Positions 46,553 to 55,847 of a stretch of DNA of 64,000 nucleotides are shown here, piece by piece. The notes beneath the pieces are model-generated. The model had not been told where the DNA came from. It did not search any database and saw nothing but the letters and a program-made list of their open reading frames with translations. The translations under genes and the position numbers were made by a program. This stretch comes from Thiolinea disciformis DSM 14473 (GTDB lineage Bacteria; Pseudomonadota; Gammaproteobacteria; Thiotrichales; Thiotrichaceae), in contig NZ_AQVE01000013.1 in assembly GCF_000371925.1 (NCBI RefSeq), positions 35,131 through 99,130 on the forward strand, in the 5' to 3' direction. How positions within the stretch are numbered: the first letter of the stretch is position 1; the number at the start of each line of letters is the position of its first letter.

Positions 46553-49012
46553 ATGAAAAAATTATTACTTTGGCTGCTAGTAGCGCTGCTGATTATTGGG
46601 TTTTGGGTAGGGCTTTATTTTTGGCTGGTTCAGCCGCCTCGTGCTATTAGCCCTCCAAAACCACCCAAGGTGTCGAATCCGATCAATTCGTTTTCTGATC
46701 AGCCTGAAACTAAGTCGCCTGTGTTTAGTGCGACCCCATGTCCTGTAACCCCTGAAGCGCCCCTTGTGCCATTGACTTATGCTTTACCCGAAAAACGCCC
46801 TGCGGTTGGCATTAATGTGAACGAATTACACCATGAAGATGCCAGCTTTCCCTTTATTGATTTATTCCGCCAAGCTGATCCTTTTGCCAATAATATTTTG
46901 GAATTACCTAACGCGGACAAAGCCCAATACGATGCTTATGGTTGGCCAACCCAGCTTAATGGCAGTGAAGTAGGTACGAAGTTTATTGGTAAGATGCCCG
47001 CTGCAGCGCTACCCGTAGGGGATTATATTGTGCTGTATGACGGGCAGGGCGCTTTGAGCTATGGTCACGGCGTGGAACGTACTAGCCAAAAAGAAGGGCG
47101 TGAAACCATTCGTTTTACTCCAGACGAAAAAGGTGAAATCAACGCCAGTTTATTAATTACTGCGACTAATCCCGCTGATCCTTTGCGTCATATTCGTATT
47201 TTGCCACCCGGTGGTATCTGTCAGGATAATCCTTATCAACGTGTTGCTAATGCAACCGCTTGTACCAGTGGTGCGGCGTATTTAGCCTTTGAAACACATT
47301 ATAATAGTATTGTTTTTACGCCAGAATACTTAAAATTTCTCAGTGATTTCAGTGTGATACGTTTTATGACTATGTCTGGGATTACGCGCAATCCGATCGT
47401 ACACTGGCAAGACCGACCCAAAATGCAAGAAGCAACTTGGGGGGGGAAGTATGGGCAACGTGGGGCACCGTTAGAGATTCAGGTGGATCTTGCCAATCGT
47501 ATGCAGGCGGATGCTTGGTTCAATTTACCTCATGCCGCTGATGATGAGTATGTGCGTGAATTTGCCGTTTTTGTGCGTGATCATCTACGCCCAGAAGCAC
47601 GGATTTATGTGGAGTACACGAATGAAGTATGGAATACCGCTTTCTCACATAGTGAATATACGCAAAAAAAGGGCATTGAAGCAGGCTATAGCATTAACTC
47701 TGTGGAAGCGGGTTATCAGTATTATGTGCAGCGTGCTAATGAAGTATTCACGATTTGGGAAAATGTATTCGGGGGGCGTGAGCGTTTAGTGCGCGTCTTG
47801 GGGAGTTGGGATTCACGCCCCGATGTCACCAAAAAACTATTGACTGATTATGGTGGAGCAAAAATTGCCGATGTCCTAGCAATCGCACCGTATTTTGGGG
47901 GCAATATTAAAGGCTATCGCGAATCCACTACCGTGGATGAAATTTTTAAACTAACCACCGACGCCGATTCATTCCGTTCTCTGCCGCAAATTCTGGATCA
48001 TATACGCGAACAAGCCAAGCTGGCTAAACAAGCTGGTTTGAAATTAGTGGCTTATGAGGGCGGGCAGGGGCTAGTTGATTGGGTAACACGTGACCCTAAT
48101 CAGCATCCCAATCCTTTATTTTTTGCCGCGAATCGCGACCCGCGCATGGGGGAGTTGTATACACAATTATTAGAGGGCTGGAAAGATGCAGGCGGCGAGC
48201 TATTTATGGCCTTTGCTTCACCGCGTACCTGTCAATGGTTCGGCTGTTGGGGCTTAAAAGAATATTTATTACAGCCACCGGAGCAAGCTTATAAATACGA
48301 AGCGGTGCTCAAGTTCATCAATGCCCATCGTGATTGGACAATGAATTGGGATAATAAATCATTGGCTGTGGCGCCCGCAGTGCCTGAGCCGGTAGCCGCA
48401 AGCAAGAAACCCCGTAATCCGGATGATCCGATTATTGTATTCCGTCCAGCCAATGATCCAGAGCGTTATTTCTTCCTCGAAAACCCGCAAACACTGGATA
48501 ATTTATTAGTGGGTGAAAGTTGGGAGAAGAAAAATTTATTTGGTAAATGGCAAGGAAAGTGGGATGCCAAGTTTTTATATGTGACCGTGCGTGTTTATGA
48601 TTCAGAACTAAAGTCTGATTCAGACAAGCCTGAGGAGGATGATTCCGTTGAGATTTTGATTGATGCCGATAATAGTCGTTTAGATCATTATGATGGGCGT
48701 AATGATTTTCGCTTAGTATTTGCGTGGGGACGCGAACAGGTATTTATTGACCCTAAATCACCCCAATCGATACATCCTGATTTGACTTATCAATTGGAAA
48801 AAACAGCGGACGGTTATGAGTTAAAAGCCAAAATTCCTTGGGTAATGTTGGGAGTAACCCCAGCAGTTGGACGGCGGGTTGGCGTCGAAATTCAAGTGAA
48901 TGATGATGATGATGGCGCTGGACGTGAGCGTAAGGTTTCATGGTTGGCGCGCGAAGACAATGCTATGAATAATCCACGTTTATTTGGTGTGGTGCTTATC
49001 AGCGGGCGCTAA
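46553..49012 (+). CDS. Large membrane-anchored glycosidase-like protein with CBM9-like C-terminus
   Basis: Protein of 819 residues from the chosen MKKLLLW start (a frame 11 codons longer lacks a ribosome site). One N-terminal membrane helix and a Pro-rich linker export it to the periplasm or surface. The middle resembles a TIM-barrel glycosidase: SVIRFMTMSG, DAWFNLPHAADDEYV and YVEYTNEVWN, the last carrying the likely acid/base Glu, with VAYEGGQGL later giving a second candidate Glu. The last 170 residues are a CBM9-like beta sandwich (DDSVEILIDADNS, VGVEIQVNDDDDGAGRERK). It probably binds and cuts a polysaccharide; substrate is unknown. Confidence 0.75.
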   Translation: MKKLLLWLLVALLIIGFWVGLYFWLVQPPRAISPPKPPKVSNPINSFSDQPETKSPVFSATPCPVTPEAPLVPLTYALPEKRPAVGINVNELHHEDASFPFIDLFRQADPFANNILELPNADKAQYDAYGWPTQLNGSEVGTKFIGKMPAAALPVGDYIVLYDGQGALSYGHGVERTSQKEGRETIRFTPDEKGEINASLLITATNPADPLRHIRILPPGGICQDNPYQRVANATACTSGAAYLAFETHYNSIVFTPEYLKFLSDFSVIRFMTMSGITRNPIVHWQDRPKMQEATWGGKYGQRGAPLEIQVDLANRMQADAWFNLPHAADDEYVREFAVFVRDHLRPEARIYVEYTNEVWNTAFSHSEYTQKKGIEAGYSINSVEAGYQYYVQRANEVFTIWENVFGGRERLVRVLGSWDSRPDVTKKLLTDYGGAKIADVLAIAPYFGGNIKGYRESTTVDEIFKLTTDADSFRSLPQILDHIREQAKLAKQAGLKLVAYEGGQGLVDWVTRDPNQHPNPLFFAANRDPRMGELYTQLLEGWKDAGGELFMAFASPRTCQWFGCWGLKEYLLQPPEQAYKYEAVLKFINAHRDWTMNWDNKSLAVAPAVPEPVAASKKPRNPDDPIIVFRPANDPERYFFLENPQTLDNLLVGESWEKKNLFGKWQGKWDAKFLYVTVRVYDSELKSDSDKPEEDDSVEILIDADNSRLDHYDGRNDFRLVFAWGREQVFIDPKSPQSIHPDLTYQLEKTADGYELKAKIPWVMLGVTPAVGRRVGVEIQVNDDDDGAGRERKVSWLAREDNAMNNPRLFGVVLISGR

Positions 49013-49054
49013 AGCTATGCTATGATCCCGTAAAATAGTGCAAGGAGCCGTTTT

Positions 49055-49291
49055 ATGAATTGTGTTTTTGTGCAATTGCGTTGCCACCCCGGCAAAACTT
49101 ATGAGGTTGCGGACGAAATTTTCGAGCGCGAAATTGCGTCTGAATTATATTCTACCAGCGGCGATTTTGATTTATTGCTCAAGCTTTATATTCCAAAAGA
49201 AGACGATATTGGTAAGTTTATTAATGACCATATCTTAACAATTCCAGGAATCGCGCGCTCGTTAACGACTTTAACTTTCCGTGCTTTCTAA
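49055..49291 (+). CDS. Stand-alone Lrp/AsnC ligand-binding (RAM) domain protein
   Basis: Seventy-eight residues comprising only the RAM effector domain: VFVQLRCHPGKTYEVADEI, STSGDFDLLLKLYI and IPGIARSLTTLTF. The DNA-binding half of Lrp is absent by design, as in other SAM-type stand-alone RAM proteins. AAGGAG lies 8 bases before the ATG. Such proteins may sense amino acids or modify full Lrp proteins; the partner is unknown. Confidence 0.85.
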   Translation: MNCVFVQLRCHPGKTYEVADEIFEREIASELYSTSGDFDLLLKLYIPKEDDIGKFINDHILTIPGIARSLTTLTFRAF

Positions 49292-49389
49292 GTTTTAGGT
49301 GATTGTGGCGCTTGGTGAGGAAGTGATCCAAGCCGATATTGTGTGGCGTGATTATATAATTCGCAATATCAATTCAGGAGTCAATCAGG

Positions 49390-49842
49390 ATGAGAAGACT
49401 ACCACCGTCAATGCGCTGGCTCGGCTATTTAGGCCTACTGCCATTTTTCATTTTAAGTTTGTCATTATTAGCTCATATCTCTTTGCCCGGTCTAGCTAAT
49501 GCTCGCCTAGATTGGTGGTTAGCGGCTTATGCAGCCTTGGTATTGAGTTTTCTAGGTGCGATTTATTGGGGCATGGTCTTAGGGATGCAAGATTGGATCA
49601 GTGAAGCGGATAATCGCAAGCTCATTCAAGTCAGTGTCTTACCTAGTCTGGGCGCATGGTTCAGTCTATTGTTGCCGATTAAAGCTGCACTTTTGGCATT
49701 GGCTATTTTATTAGCACTAGCATATGCGGCAGATGTTTGGTTATTATATAAGCATATTAAGCTTTACCCCGATTACCTACGCTTGCGTCGCAATCTCACT
49801 GTAGCCTCGGTTATTTTAATGTTACTGGCGGCCATTGCTTAG
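49390..49842 (+). CDS. DUF3429 membrane protein
   Basis: Inner-membrane protein of 150 residues with five hydrophobic helices. LGYLGLLPFF at the start and YAALVLSFLGAIYWGMVLG near residue 48 are the DUF3429 hallmarks. AGGAG lies 9 bases before the ATG. No function is known. It follows the RAM gene by 98 bases in the same direction. Confidence 0.8.
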   Translation: MRRLPPSMRWLGYLGLLPFFILSLSLLAHISLPGLANARLDWWLAAYAALVLSFLGAIYWGMVLGMQDWISEADNRKLIQVSVLPSLGAWFSLLLPIKAALLALAILLALAYAADVWLLYKHIKLYPDYLRLRRNLTVASVILMLLAAIA

Positions 49843-49943
49843 GGTTTATTAAACCAGAGCAGCAAGAAGCGTCGGTTCTATTAATCGTCTCATTCATTGA
49901 ATGCAATGTTAATGTGCTAACAAAGCAAATTGCTGAGAGTGTT

Positions 49944-50492
49944 ATGTTGCGCCTGAATTTTATGCTTTATATGCTGGTATTATTGTGCAGTCTTTTATTA
50001 TCAGGTTGTGGCGGCTCTGAGCCTGAATCGCATTATCCAGCTATAAAAAACTTCCAGTTAGAGCGCTATTTAGGTAAATGGTATGAAATTGCACGCCTTG
50101 AAAATGCCTTTGAGCAAGGTTTGAATAATGTTTCTGTCGATTATTCTATTGATGAAGCAGATCGGATTCGCTTTAAAGCACAAAGTTTGTTAGTAGCTGC
50201 TGATGAGTGGCAATTGAAAAGCGGCATTCTTAATGTTGTCAGCGATGAGCATATTGGGCAGTTTACATTGTCGTTAGACAAAACGACAAATACCGACTAC
50301 ACCATACTGTATGTGGATTCAGACTATCAGTATGCCTTAGTAACAGCGGGGCAGGGCGATTATTTATGGATCATGTCACGAGCTCCGACCTTAGGGCCAA
50401 GTATCAGTCGTATTCTGATTAATAAAGCACGTGGCTTGGGATTCCCCGTGAATAAATTAGTGTTTATTGACCAAAATCGCCCTAATCGCTAA
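49944..50492 (+). CDS. blc: Outer-membrane lipocalin, Blc-like
   Basis: Lipoprotein of 182 residues. The signal peptide ends in the lipobox LLLSGC, and the lipocalin opening LERYLGKWYEIARLENAFEQGL is at about residue 42 onward (family feature). TDYTILYVDSDYQYALV and RAPTLG follow, as in Blc. It binds lysophospholipids or fatty acids at the inner face of the outer membrane in E. coli. The ATG ten codons inside the longest frame is chosen because it gives a normal signal peptide. Confidence 0.88.
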   Translation: MLRLNFMLYMLVLLCSLLLSGCGGSEPESHYPAIKNFQLERYLGKWYEIARLENAFEQGLNNVSVDYSIDEADRIRFKAQSLLVAADEWQLKSGILNVVSDEHIGQFTLSLDKTTNTDYTILYVDSDYQYALVTAGQGDYLWIMSRAPTLGPSISRILINKARGLGFPVNKLVFIDQNRPNR

Positions 50493-50526
50493 ACGTCGCG
50501 TGATTTTAAAAATTTAAGGTGTTTTT

Positions 50527-51015
50527 ATGCCGACTCAACGTGATTCTGAGCGCATAGCGCTACAAGAACAAGTATTACGCTTTCAACAATTTGATGCAGA
50601 TATCGCTTGGGACATCGGCAATCGTTTGCGCACTAAAGCGTTAGAGCGTCAACAAGCCATCGTGATTGATATTACCTTAAATCATCAGCTATTGTTTTTT
50701 TGCGCGATGCCCAAAACCGCGCCAGATAATGCTGAATGGACTCGACGTAAACGTAATGTGGTGCAGCGTTTTCATCGTAGCTCTTATGCTATTGGTTTGA
50801 CTTTAGAACGCCAAGGAACGACCTTAGCCGAAAAATATGGGGTGGCGAATGTAGATTTCGCGGCACATGGTGGTTGTTTTCCTGTCTTTATTCAAGAAGC
50901 CATGGTAGGTACTATTGCGATTTCAGGTTTGCCTCAGCGCGCGGATCACGAACTCATTGTTGAGGTATTAGCCGACTCTTTAGGTGAAAATTACGCGGGA
51001 TTAAAGTTGGATTGA
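50527..51015 (+). CDS. UPF0303 / heme-degrading domain (HbpS-like) protein
   Basis: Cytoplasmic protein of 162 residues of the GlcG/HbpS fold. AIVIDITLNHQLLFFCAMP, the conserved FAAHGGCFPVFI and VGTIAISGLPQRADHELIVEVL are characteristic of UPF0303. Members bind or degrade heme or act in organic-acid metabolism; the function here is unknown. It is followed by a hairpin. Confidence 0.83.
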   Translation: MPTQRDSERIALQEQVLRFQQFDADIAWDIGNRLRTKALERQQAIVIDITLNHQLLFFCAMPKTAPDNAEWTRRKRNVVQRFHRSSYAIGLTLERQGTTLAEKYGVANVDFAAHGGCFPVFIQEAMVGTIAISGLPQRADHELIVEVLADSLGENYAGLKLD

Positions 51016-51024
51016 TTGAGAAAA

Positions 51025-51048
51025 GGCCAAGTTTTTTAGGACTTGGCC
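51025..51048 (+). terminator. Hairpin after UPF0303 gene
   Basis: GGCCAAGT / ACTTGGCC, perfect 8-bp stem with loop TTTTTAGG, about 10 bases after the stop. It is followed by a second GC-rich piece rather than a T tract. Confidence 0.55.
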
Positions 51049-51099
51049 GGCCTTCGGTCTCTCTACAGACTTACTCAAAACAGTTAATAAGTATTAAGT

Positions 51100-51816
51100 T
51101 TAATAAACAGCAGGCAAATCGAACAGCAAAACCTCGGTTTCTTGCTCTCCGTCTAGGCCTTTAATATGAAAACTAGTGCCTGCACTAACTTGCGCAGCGT
51201 CACCGGCTTTAAATAGTTTACCATTAAACTCCATACTGCCACGGGCAACATGCATATAAGCCATGCGGCGTGTAGCTAAGCGATAATATTGCACTTTTTC
51301 GGCGGGTAATATCGTGGCATAAATCAAAGCTTCAGTGGGTGCAGTGAGCGAGCCATATTTTCCTTCTGGCGACACTAATAAACACCATTGTTCACGTTTA
51401 ACGGCGTTTGAAAAATGTTGCTGTGCATAACGTGGTTTTACATTGCGTTCAGTGGGGAGTAGCCAAATTTGTAATATATGCGTTTCTTGCTGTTTAAGTG
51501 GGTTGAACTCTACATGAGTAATACCACTGCCTGCAGATAGGTGTTGCACATCGCCTGCTCGAATAATGCTACCATTACCCAGATTGTCGCGGTGAGCTAA
51601 AGCGCCTTCTAAAACATAAGTCACAATTTCTATATTTTTGTGCGAATGTGTAGGAAAACCAGCTCCTGCTGCAATATGGTCATCATTAATGACGCGTAAG
51701 GCAGAAACACCCATATGACGTGGGTCGTAATACTCACCAAAAGAGAAGCTATGATAACTATTCAACCAATGATTGCGGAAATGACCTCGTTCTTCTGCTA
51801 ATCGTACGGTTAACAT
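51100..51816 (-). CDS. Pirin family protein (YhhW-like)
   Basis: Bicupin of 238 residues. FGEYYDPRHMG, FPTHSHKNIEIVTYVLEGALAHRDN and VQHLSAGSGITHVEFNP contain the metal-binding His/Glu set of pirins. The E. coli relative YhhW has quercetinase activity in vitro. It diverges from a LysR gene, a common arrangement in which the LysR regulator controls pirin. Confidence 0.9.
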   Translation of the reverse strand: MLTVRLAEERGHFRNHWLNSYHSFSFGEYYDPRHMGVSALRVINDDHIAAGAGFPTHSHKNIEIVTYVLEGALAHRDNLGNGSIIRAGDVQHLSAGSGITHVEFNPLKQQETHILQIWLLPTERNVKPRYAQQHFSNAVKREQWCLLVSPEGKYGSLTAPTEALIYATILPAEKVQYYRLATRRMAYMHVARGSMEFNGKLFKAGDAAQVSAGTSFHIKGLDGEQETEVLLFDLPAVY

Positions 51817-51853
51817 AATTTGTCTCCATTGGTGTTATTTTAGCGTAGTTTAT

Positions 51854-51904
51854 TACTAACCTCGAGTGAGTTGTAGGCTTTGAGTGTTAGATCACTACTA
51901 ACCT
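51854..51904. promoter_or_regulatory. Repeats in the pirin/LysR divergent region
   Basis: A direct repeat TACTAACCT occurs at both ends of this span (42 bases apart), and GTTAG-N7-CTAAC forms an inverted repeat at 51886-51902. The size and dyad fit a LysR-type binding site controlling both genes. Inference from pattern. Confidence 0.4.
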
Positions 51905-51928
51905 AAAGTTGATAATAGTAAATAATGT

Positions 51929-52825
51929 ATGAGTCAGTTTGATGATCTATTTTGGCTAGTGGAAGTCGTTGAGGCGGGTACTTTGAGTGCGGCTGCAGAG
52001 AAGCATCAAGTGACTAGCGCGGCCGTTAGTAAGCGTATTCGCTTGATGGAAGAGCGTCTGGGGGTACGTTTATTAGTCAGAACCACGCGTCGTTTACGGA
52101 CTACCGAGTCGGGAGAAATGTATTATCAGCGTGGTAAGCGTTTGTTAGAAGATTTCCAAGAGCTTGAGGAAAATGTCAGTTCGACGCGGGATTGTTTGTC
52201 GGGTTCGATGCGAATTAATGCACCTTTGTCGTTTGGCTTAACACAGCTTGCTGAGCCCTTGACCAAGTTTATGCAGCTTCACCCCGAGTTAGAGATTAAT
52301 TTACATTTGGATGATCGCTATATTGATGTATTAAATAGCGATTATGATGTGGTGATTCGTATTGGGCGTTTGCAAGATTCTTCTTTGGTCGCCCAACGTT
52401 TGGCTCAAGTAGAGTTATATTGTTGCGCATCACCGGCTTATCTGGAACAACATGGCTACCCTGCACAACCAAGTGACTTGTCGAAGCATAATTGCATGAT
52501 TTATGAGCATGGTGGTGCGATGAATCAGTGGAGTTTTTTTAAAGATCGCCAGCGTTATGATATAACGGTCGCAGGACGTTTTCATTGCAACAATGGCGAT
52601 GTGATGTGTGAGATGGGTATAAGGGGCTTAGGGATTTCTTTGCAGCCTGCCTTTATTGTACAGCCCGCTTTAGCGACAGGGCAGTTGGTTTCTTTATTAA
52701 AGGATTATACGATTGAGCCAATTTGGGTGTATGCGGTTTATCCCAGTCGGCATTTTTTACCACTAAAAATTAAACGTTTAATTGATTTCTTGCGCCAACA
52801 ATTAGCCAGCAAATTTGCCGTCTAA
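51929..52825 (+). CDS. LysR family transcriptional regulator
   Basis: Regulator of 298 residues. The winged helix-turn-helix is at about 5-62 (AGTLSAAAEKHQVTSAAVSKRI), and the effector domain is of the CrgA/YafC group (LNSDYDVVIRIG, GIRGLGISLQPAFIV). Divergent from the pirin gene, which is its likely target. The aroC gene follows with a short gap. Confidence 0.9.
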   Translation: MSQFDDLFWLVEVVEAGTLSAAAEKHQVTSAAVSKRIRLMEERLGVRLLVRTTRRLRTTESGEMYYQRGKRLLEDFQELEENVSSTRDCLSGSMRINAPLSFGLTQLAEPLTKFMQLHPELEINLHLDDRYIDVLNSDYDVVIRIGRLQDSSLVAQRLAQVELYCCASPAYLEQHGYPAQPSDLSKHNCMIYEHGGAMNQWSFFKDRQRYDITVAGRFHCNNGDVMCEMGIRGLGISLQPAFIVQPALATGQLVSLLKDYTIEPIWVYAVYPSRHFLPLKIKRLIDFLRQQLASKFAV

Positions 52826-52868
52826 GTGATTGGGTTTCTATCGTTTTTACTGTTTTATAAGCATACCC

Positions 52869-53969
52869 ATGTCTGGAAATACCTTTGGAACTTTATTCAC
52901 AGTGACTTCATTTGGGGAAAGTCATGGCCCTGCTATCGGTTGTATAGTGGATGGTTGCCCGCCGGGCATAAGTTTATGTGAAGCGGACTTACAAATTGAT
53001 TTAGATCGACGCAAACCTGGGCAAAGCCGTCACACTACGCAACGCCGCGAAGAGGATGTGGTGCAAATTTTATCGGGGGTTTTTGAAGGGAAAACCACTG
53101 GAACGCCTATCGCCTTATTGATTCATAACACCGACCAGCGCTCCAAGGATTATTCGGACATTATGGATCGTTTTCGCCCTGGACATGCGGATTATACCTA
53201 TTACAAAAAATACGGTTTTCGTGATTATCGGGGTGGTGGACGTTCTTCTGCACGGGAAACCGCCATGCGAGTTGCGGCGGGTGCGATTGCTAAAAAATAT
53301 TTATTCGAGCGCTTTGGGGTACAAGTGCGTGGTTATTTATCGCAATTGGGGCCGATTGAAATTGATTGGGTTGATTGGAGTGTTGTTGACCAGAATCCTT
53401 TCTTTAGTCCAGATGCTAGTAAAGTAGCGGAATTAGAGTCGTATATGGATGGCTTGCGCAAAGAAGGCAATTCGGTAGGCGCGAAAATTACCACCATTGC
53501 TACTGACGTGCCAGTCGGTTGGGGTGAGCCTATCTTTGATCGTTTGGATGCTGAAATTGCCTATGCCATGATGGGTATTAATGCTGCCAAAGGGGTAGAA
53601 ATTGGCGCGGGTTTTGCCAGTGTTACGCAGAAAGGGACTGAGCATCGTGATGAAATCACCCTGCAAGGTTTTTTGAGTAATCAAGCTGGTGGCATTTTAG
53701 GTGGAATTAGCTCAGGCCAAGATATTATTGTGCACACCGCATTTAAACCAACGTCAAGTATGCGTCTGCCGGGGCGGACGGTGAATTTACAAGGTGAAGC
53801 GGTGGAGGTCATTACCAAGGGGCGTCATGACCCGTGTGTGGGGATTCGGGCAACACCCATTTGTGAGGCCATGCTGGCCTTGGTGCTCATGGATCATGCG
53901 TTACGGCATCGAGGACAAAACGCGGATGTAACGACTGATTTGCCGAACATTCCAGCAAAACTCCCATAA
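52869..53969 (+). CDS. aroC: Chorismate synthase
   Basis: Last shikimate-pathway enzyme, FMN-dependent, 366 residues. The N-terminus [20 protein letters not shown] matches the family, so I chose this ATG over a frame 13 codons longer. [29 protein letters not shown] (FMN/EPSP binding; part quoted as [13 protein letters not shown]) and MRLPGRTVN are present. A strong bidirectional terminator follows. Confidence 0.95.
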   Translation: MSGNTFGTLFTVTSFGESHGPAIGCIVDGCPPGISLCEADLQIDLDRRKPGQSRHTTQRREEDVVQILSGVFEGKTTGTPIALLIHNTDQRSKDYSDIMDRFRPGHADYTYYKKYGFRDYRGGGRSSARETAMRVAAGAIAKKYLFERFGVQVRGYLSQLGPIEIDWVDWSVVDQNPFFSPDASKVAELESYMDGLRKEGNSVGAKITTIATDVPVGWGEPIFDRLDAEIAYAMMGINAAKGVEIGAGFASVTQKGTEHRDEITLQGFLSNQAGGILGGISSGQDIIVHTAFKPTSSMRLPGRTVNLQGEAVEVITKGRHDPCVGIRATPICEAMLALVLMDHALRHRGQNADVTTDLPNIPAKLP

Positions 53970-53997
53970 AAAAAGCCCGCAACTGCGGGCTTTTTTA
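53970..53997. terminator. Bidirectional terminator after aroC
   Basis: AAAAAGCCCGC-AACT-GCGGGCTTTTTT: a 6-bp GC core extended by A:T pairs, with six T on the plus strand and a run of A giving T on the minus strand. It serves aroC and the convergent ATP-grasp gene. Confidence 0.92.
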
Positions 53998-54014
53998 TAA
54001 GCTAGCCATAGCTT

Positions 54015-55193
54015 CTAGACAATGCGATGGCTAACAAATTTACTCATATTGTCCAACACATCACCACCACGGCGGAAGCCTAGGCCACAGCCTTCCCACG
54101 CAAAAAAGACACCAGCCTGATAACTACGGCCTTCCGCATCTTTGGGGTATTCGGCAAAGGCTTGATAGACCTTATTATAATTGCCATAACTACCACCTAC
54201 GGTTTTTAGCGCATTGCCTGCGGCATCTAAAATCGTGGTATTGGCGCCTTCGCGTCCAAACATAGTTTTGCAGACTTGTTTTTTGCCCTGTAAAGGTTCG
54301 CGGCGTGTTTCCAATAAATAGGGTGAGTCCGGAAAAAGATCGTGGAGTACCTTCATCATGCCCTTACTTTGGAATAGCAAGGTGTAAGCTGGATTCAAGA
54401 CAATCCCTAGATCTTGACGACTAATATCATCCAGAATACCGGTAATACCATCGGTTTGTAGCGCTATTTCTTCCCAAGGATAAAGCTTAAACCAATAATC
54501 AAAACGGGTATTGTCTTGATTGAAAAAACCTTCTTCCTCAGAGAAGGCGACATCTTGCATATACGCAAAATCGGTTTGGAAACCGGCATCTTGTGCCATC
54601 TGCTGCAAGAAGCGCGTGGTACGCTCATCCTCAGATGAGCCATTAATGCTAGAAAAGAGAATGTTTTGATAATTATAGAATTCAGGGAAGGTATCAGGAT
54701 CTTCTTCACCCGTAATCAAGCGCCGAAAGTTTTGGCTAAGCGCTTGGTATATATGATTAAATTGACTGTCTTCGTCCATGTGATTGGCTTTCAATAATGC
54801 CCATTGTACGATGGCAGTCTCAAATAAACTGGTAGGGGTATCAGCATTAAATTCAATCAGTTTAATAGGTAAGCCATCGATACCACCGGCAAAATCAAAG
54901 CGCCCATAAAGGTGTAAGTCGCCCTTGTCCCAGCTACGCTTAATTTGATTAACCAGATTAAACGGGATGTCGAGATCAAAAAATAACTCATTATCAATGA
55001 CATGCTGACCTGCTTCGACATACATATTATAAAGCTCGTTAGCTGCCTGATAATAAGCATCGACCTCAGCTTCAGTGACATTAACGATTTCATTGGTCAC
55101 ATACGGTGTTCCATCACTATCGGTATGCCAAGACATGCCCACTTCTTCCATAACCGCTTGGTTAATGGGGTTTACTTTGAGGGTTTCGATCAT
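54015..55193 (-). CDS. Glutathionylspermidine synthase family ATP-grasp protein
   Basis: ATP-grasp ligase-like protein of 392 residues with only the synthetase half of GspS; the amidase half is absent. FDFAGGIDGLPIKLIEFNADTPTSL, KPMFGREGAN-type loop (TMFGREGANTTIL) and AGVFFAWEGCGLGFRRGG are characteristic. The E. coli relatives YgiC and YjfC are of this type, and their true substrates are not settled. It follows the UPF0323 lipoprotein gene by three bases, a pairing conserved from epsilonproteobacteria to enterics. Confidence 0.85.
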   Translation of the reverse strand: MIETLKVNPINQAVMEEVGMSWHTDSDGTPYVTNEIVNVTEAEVDAYYQAANELYNMYVEAGQHVIDNELFFDLDIPFNLVNQIKRSWDKGDLHLYGRFDFAGGIDGLPIKLIEFNADTPTSLFETAIVQWALLKANHMDEDSQFNHIYQALSQNFRRLITGEEDPDTFPEFYNYQNILFSSINGSSEDERTTRFLQQMAQDAGFQTDFAYMQDVAFSEEEGFFNQDNTRFDYWFKLYPWEEIALQTDGITGILDDISRQDLGIVLNPAYTLLFQSKGMMKVLHDLFPDSPYLLETRREPLQGKKQVCKTMFGREGANTTILDAAGNALKTVGGSYGNYNKVYQAFAEYPKDAEGRSYQAGVFFAWEGCGLGFRRGGDVLDNMSKFVSHRIV

Positions 55194-55196
55194 GAA

Positions 55197-55847
55197 TTAT
55201 CCGCCAAATGAGTTACTATTCGAGTTGGTGGTGCTACCTTGATTACCACCAAAAAAGCCAGATCTTGGTTGAGTGCGCGGTTGAGTTGCCGTATTGCCAG
55301 CTGCTGGATTACGTGTGCTACTCATAGTGCTGCGAGCGCGCTCCGCTTGTTGCTGTTGGTGTTGACGGTAATTGGCATTACCCATCAGTTTATTGGCGAT
55401 CATACCGCCAATCAAAGCTCCCGCTGCGGAAGCTAAAATGGTCTCACCTAAGCTTAAACCTTGATTTTGTGCAGTGGCTTCTTGCGTTAATTTAGATTCT
55501 CCTGCTTCAACACGCTTGGCCTCCTCTTCAGCTAGTTTTTTCAAATCAGCTTCGGAGAGAATTTGTTCGGTACCATCCATTTTTTTTAAGATGGCGCGCG
55601 TACCTTCACTAGAGGGGTATTTTTCTAATAATTCATAGGTGTCTGGATTAGCGCCGGTCTGCTTAATCACCATAAACACGCCTTGTTCAGAGGCGGCGGC
55701 ATCCGCAATCGTTTCTTTATTCTCCGCTTTAGGCGCTGGTGCAGCTTGTTGATTATTACTGTCACAACCCTGCAAACCCGCCACAATCGTAAAGCCAAGA
55801 CTGCCGACCATCGAATAAGAGAGAATTTTATGGATATAGTGCTTCAT
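55197..55847 (-). CDS. UPF0323 family lipoprotein
   Basis: Lipoprotein of 216 residues from the chosen ATG (GGAACG 4 bases before). The signal ends at VAGLQGC, the lipidated Cys. A folded part (EQGVFMVIKQTGANPDTYELLEKYP) leads to a glycine-zipper-like segment (ILASAAGALIGGMIANKLMG) and a Gln/Ser/Asn/Gly-rich tail ending in NSFGG. This matches UPF0323/YgiB-like proteins linked to the ATP-grasp gene downstream. Function unknown. Confidence 0.8.
   Translation of the reverse strand: MKHYIHKILSYSMVGSLGFTIVAGLQGCDSNNQQAAPAPKAENKETIADAAASEQGVFMVIKQTGANPDTYELLEKYPSSEGTRAILKKMDGTEQILSEADLKKLAEEEAKRVEAGESKLTQEATAQNQGLSLGETILASAAGALIGGMIANKLMGNANYRQHQQQQAERARSTMSSTRNPAAGNTATQPRTQPRSGFFGGNQGSTTNSNSNSFGG

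Noticed and set aside
49299..49499. Plus-strand frame of 66 codons before the DUF3429 gene
   Set aside because: Overlaps the DUF3429 gene, which has clear family features; this frame looks like chance.
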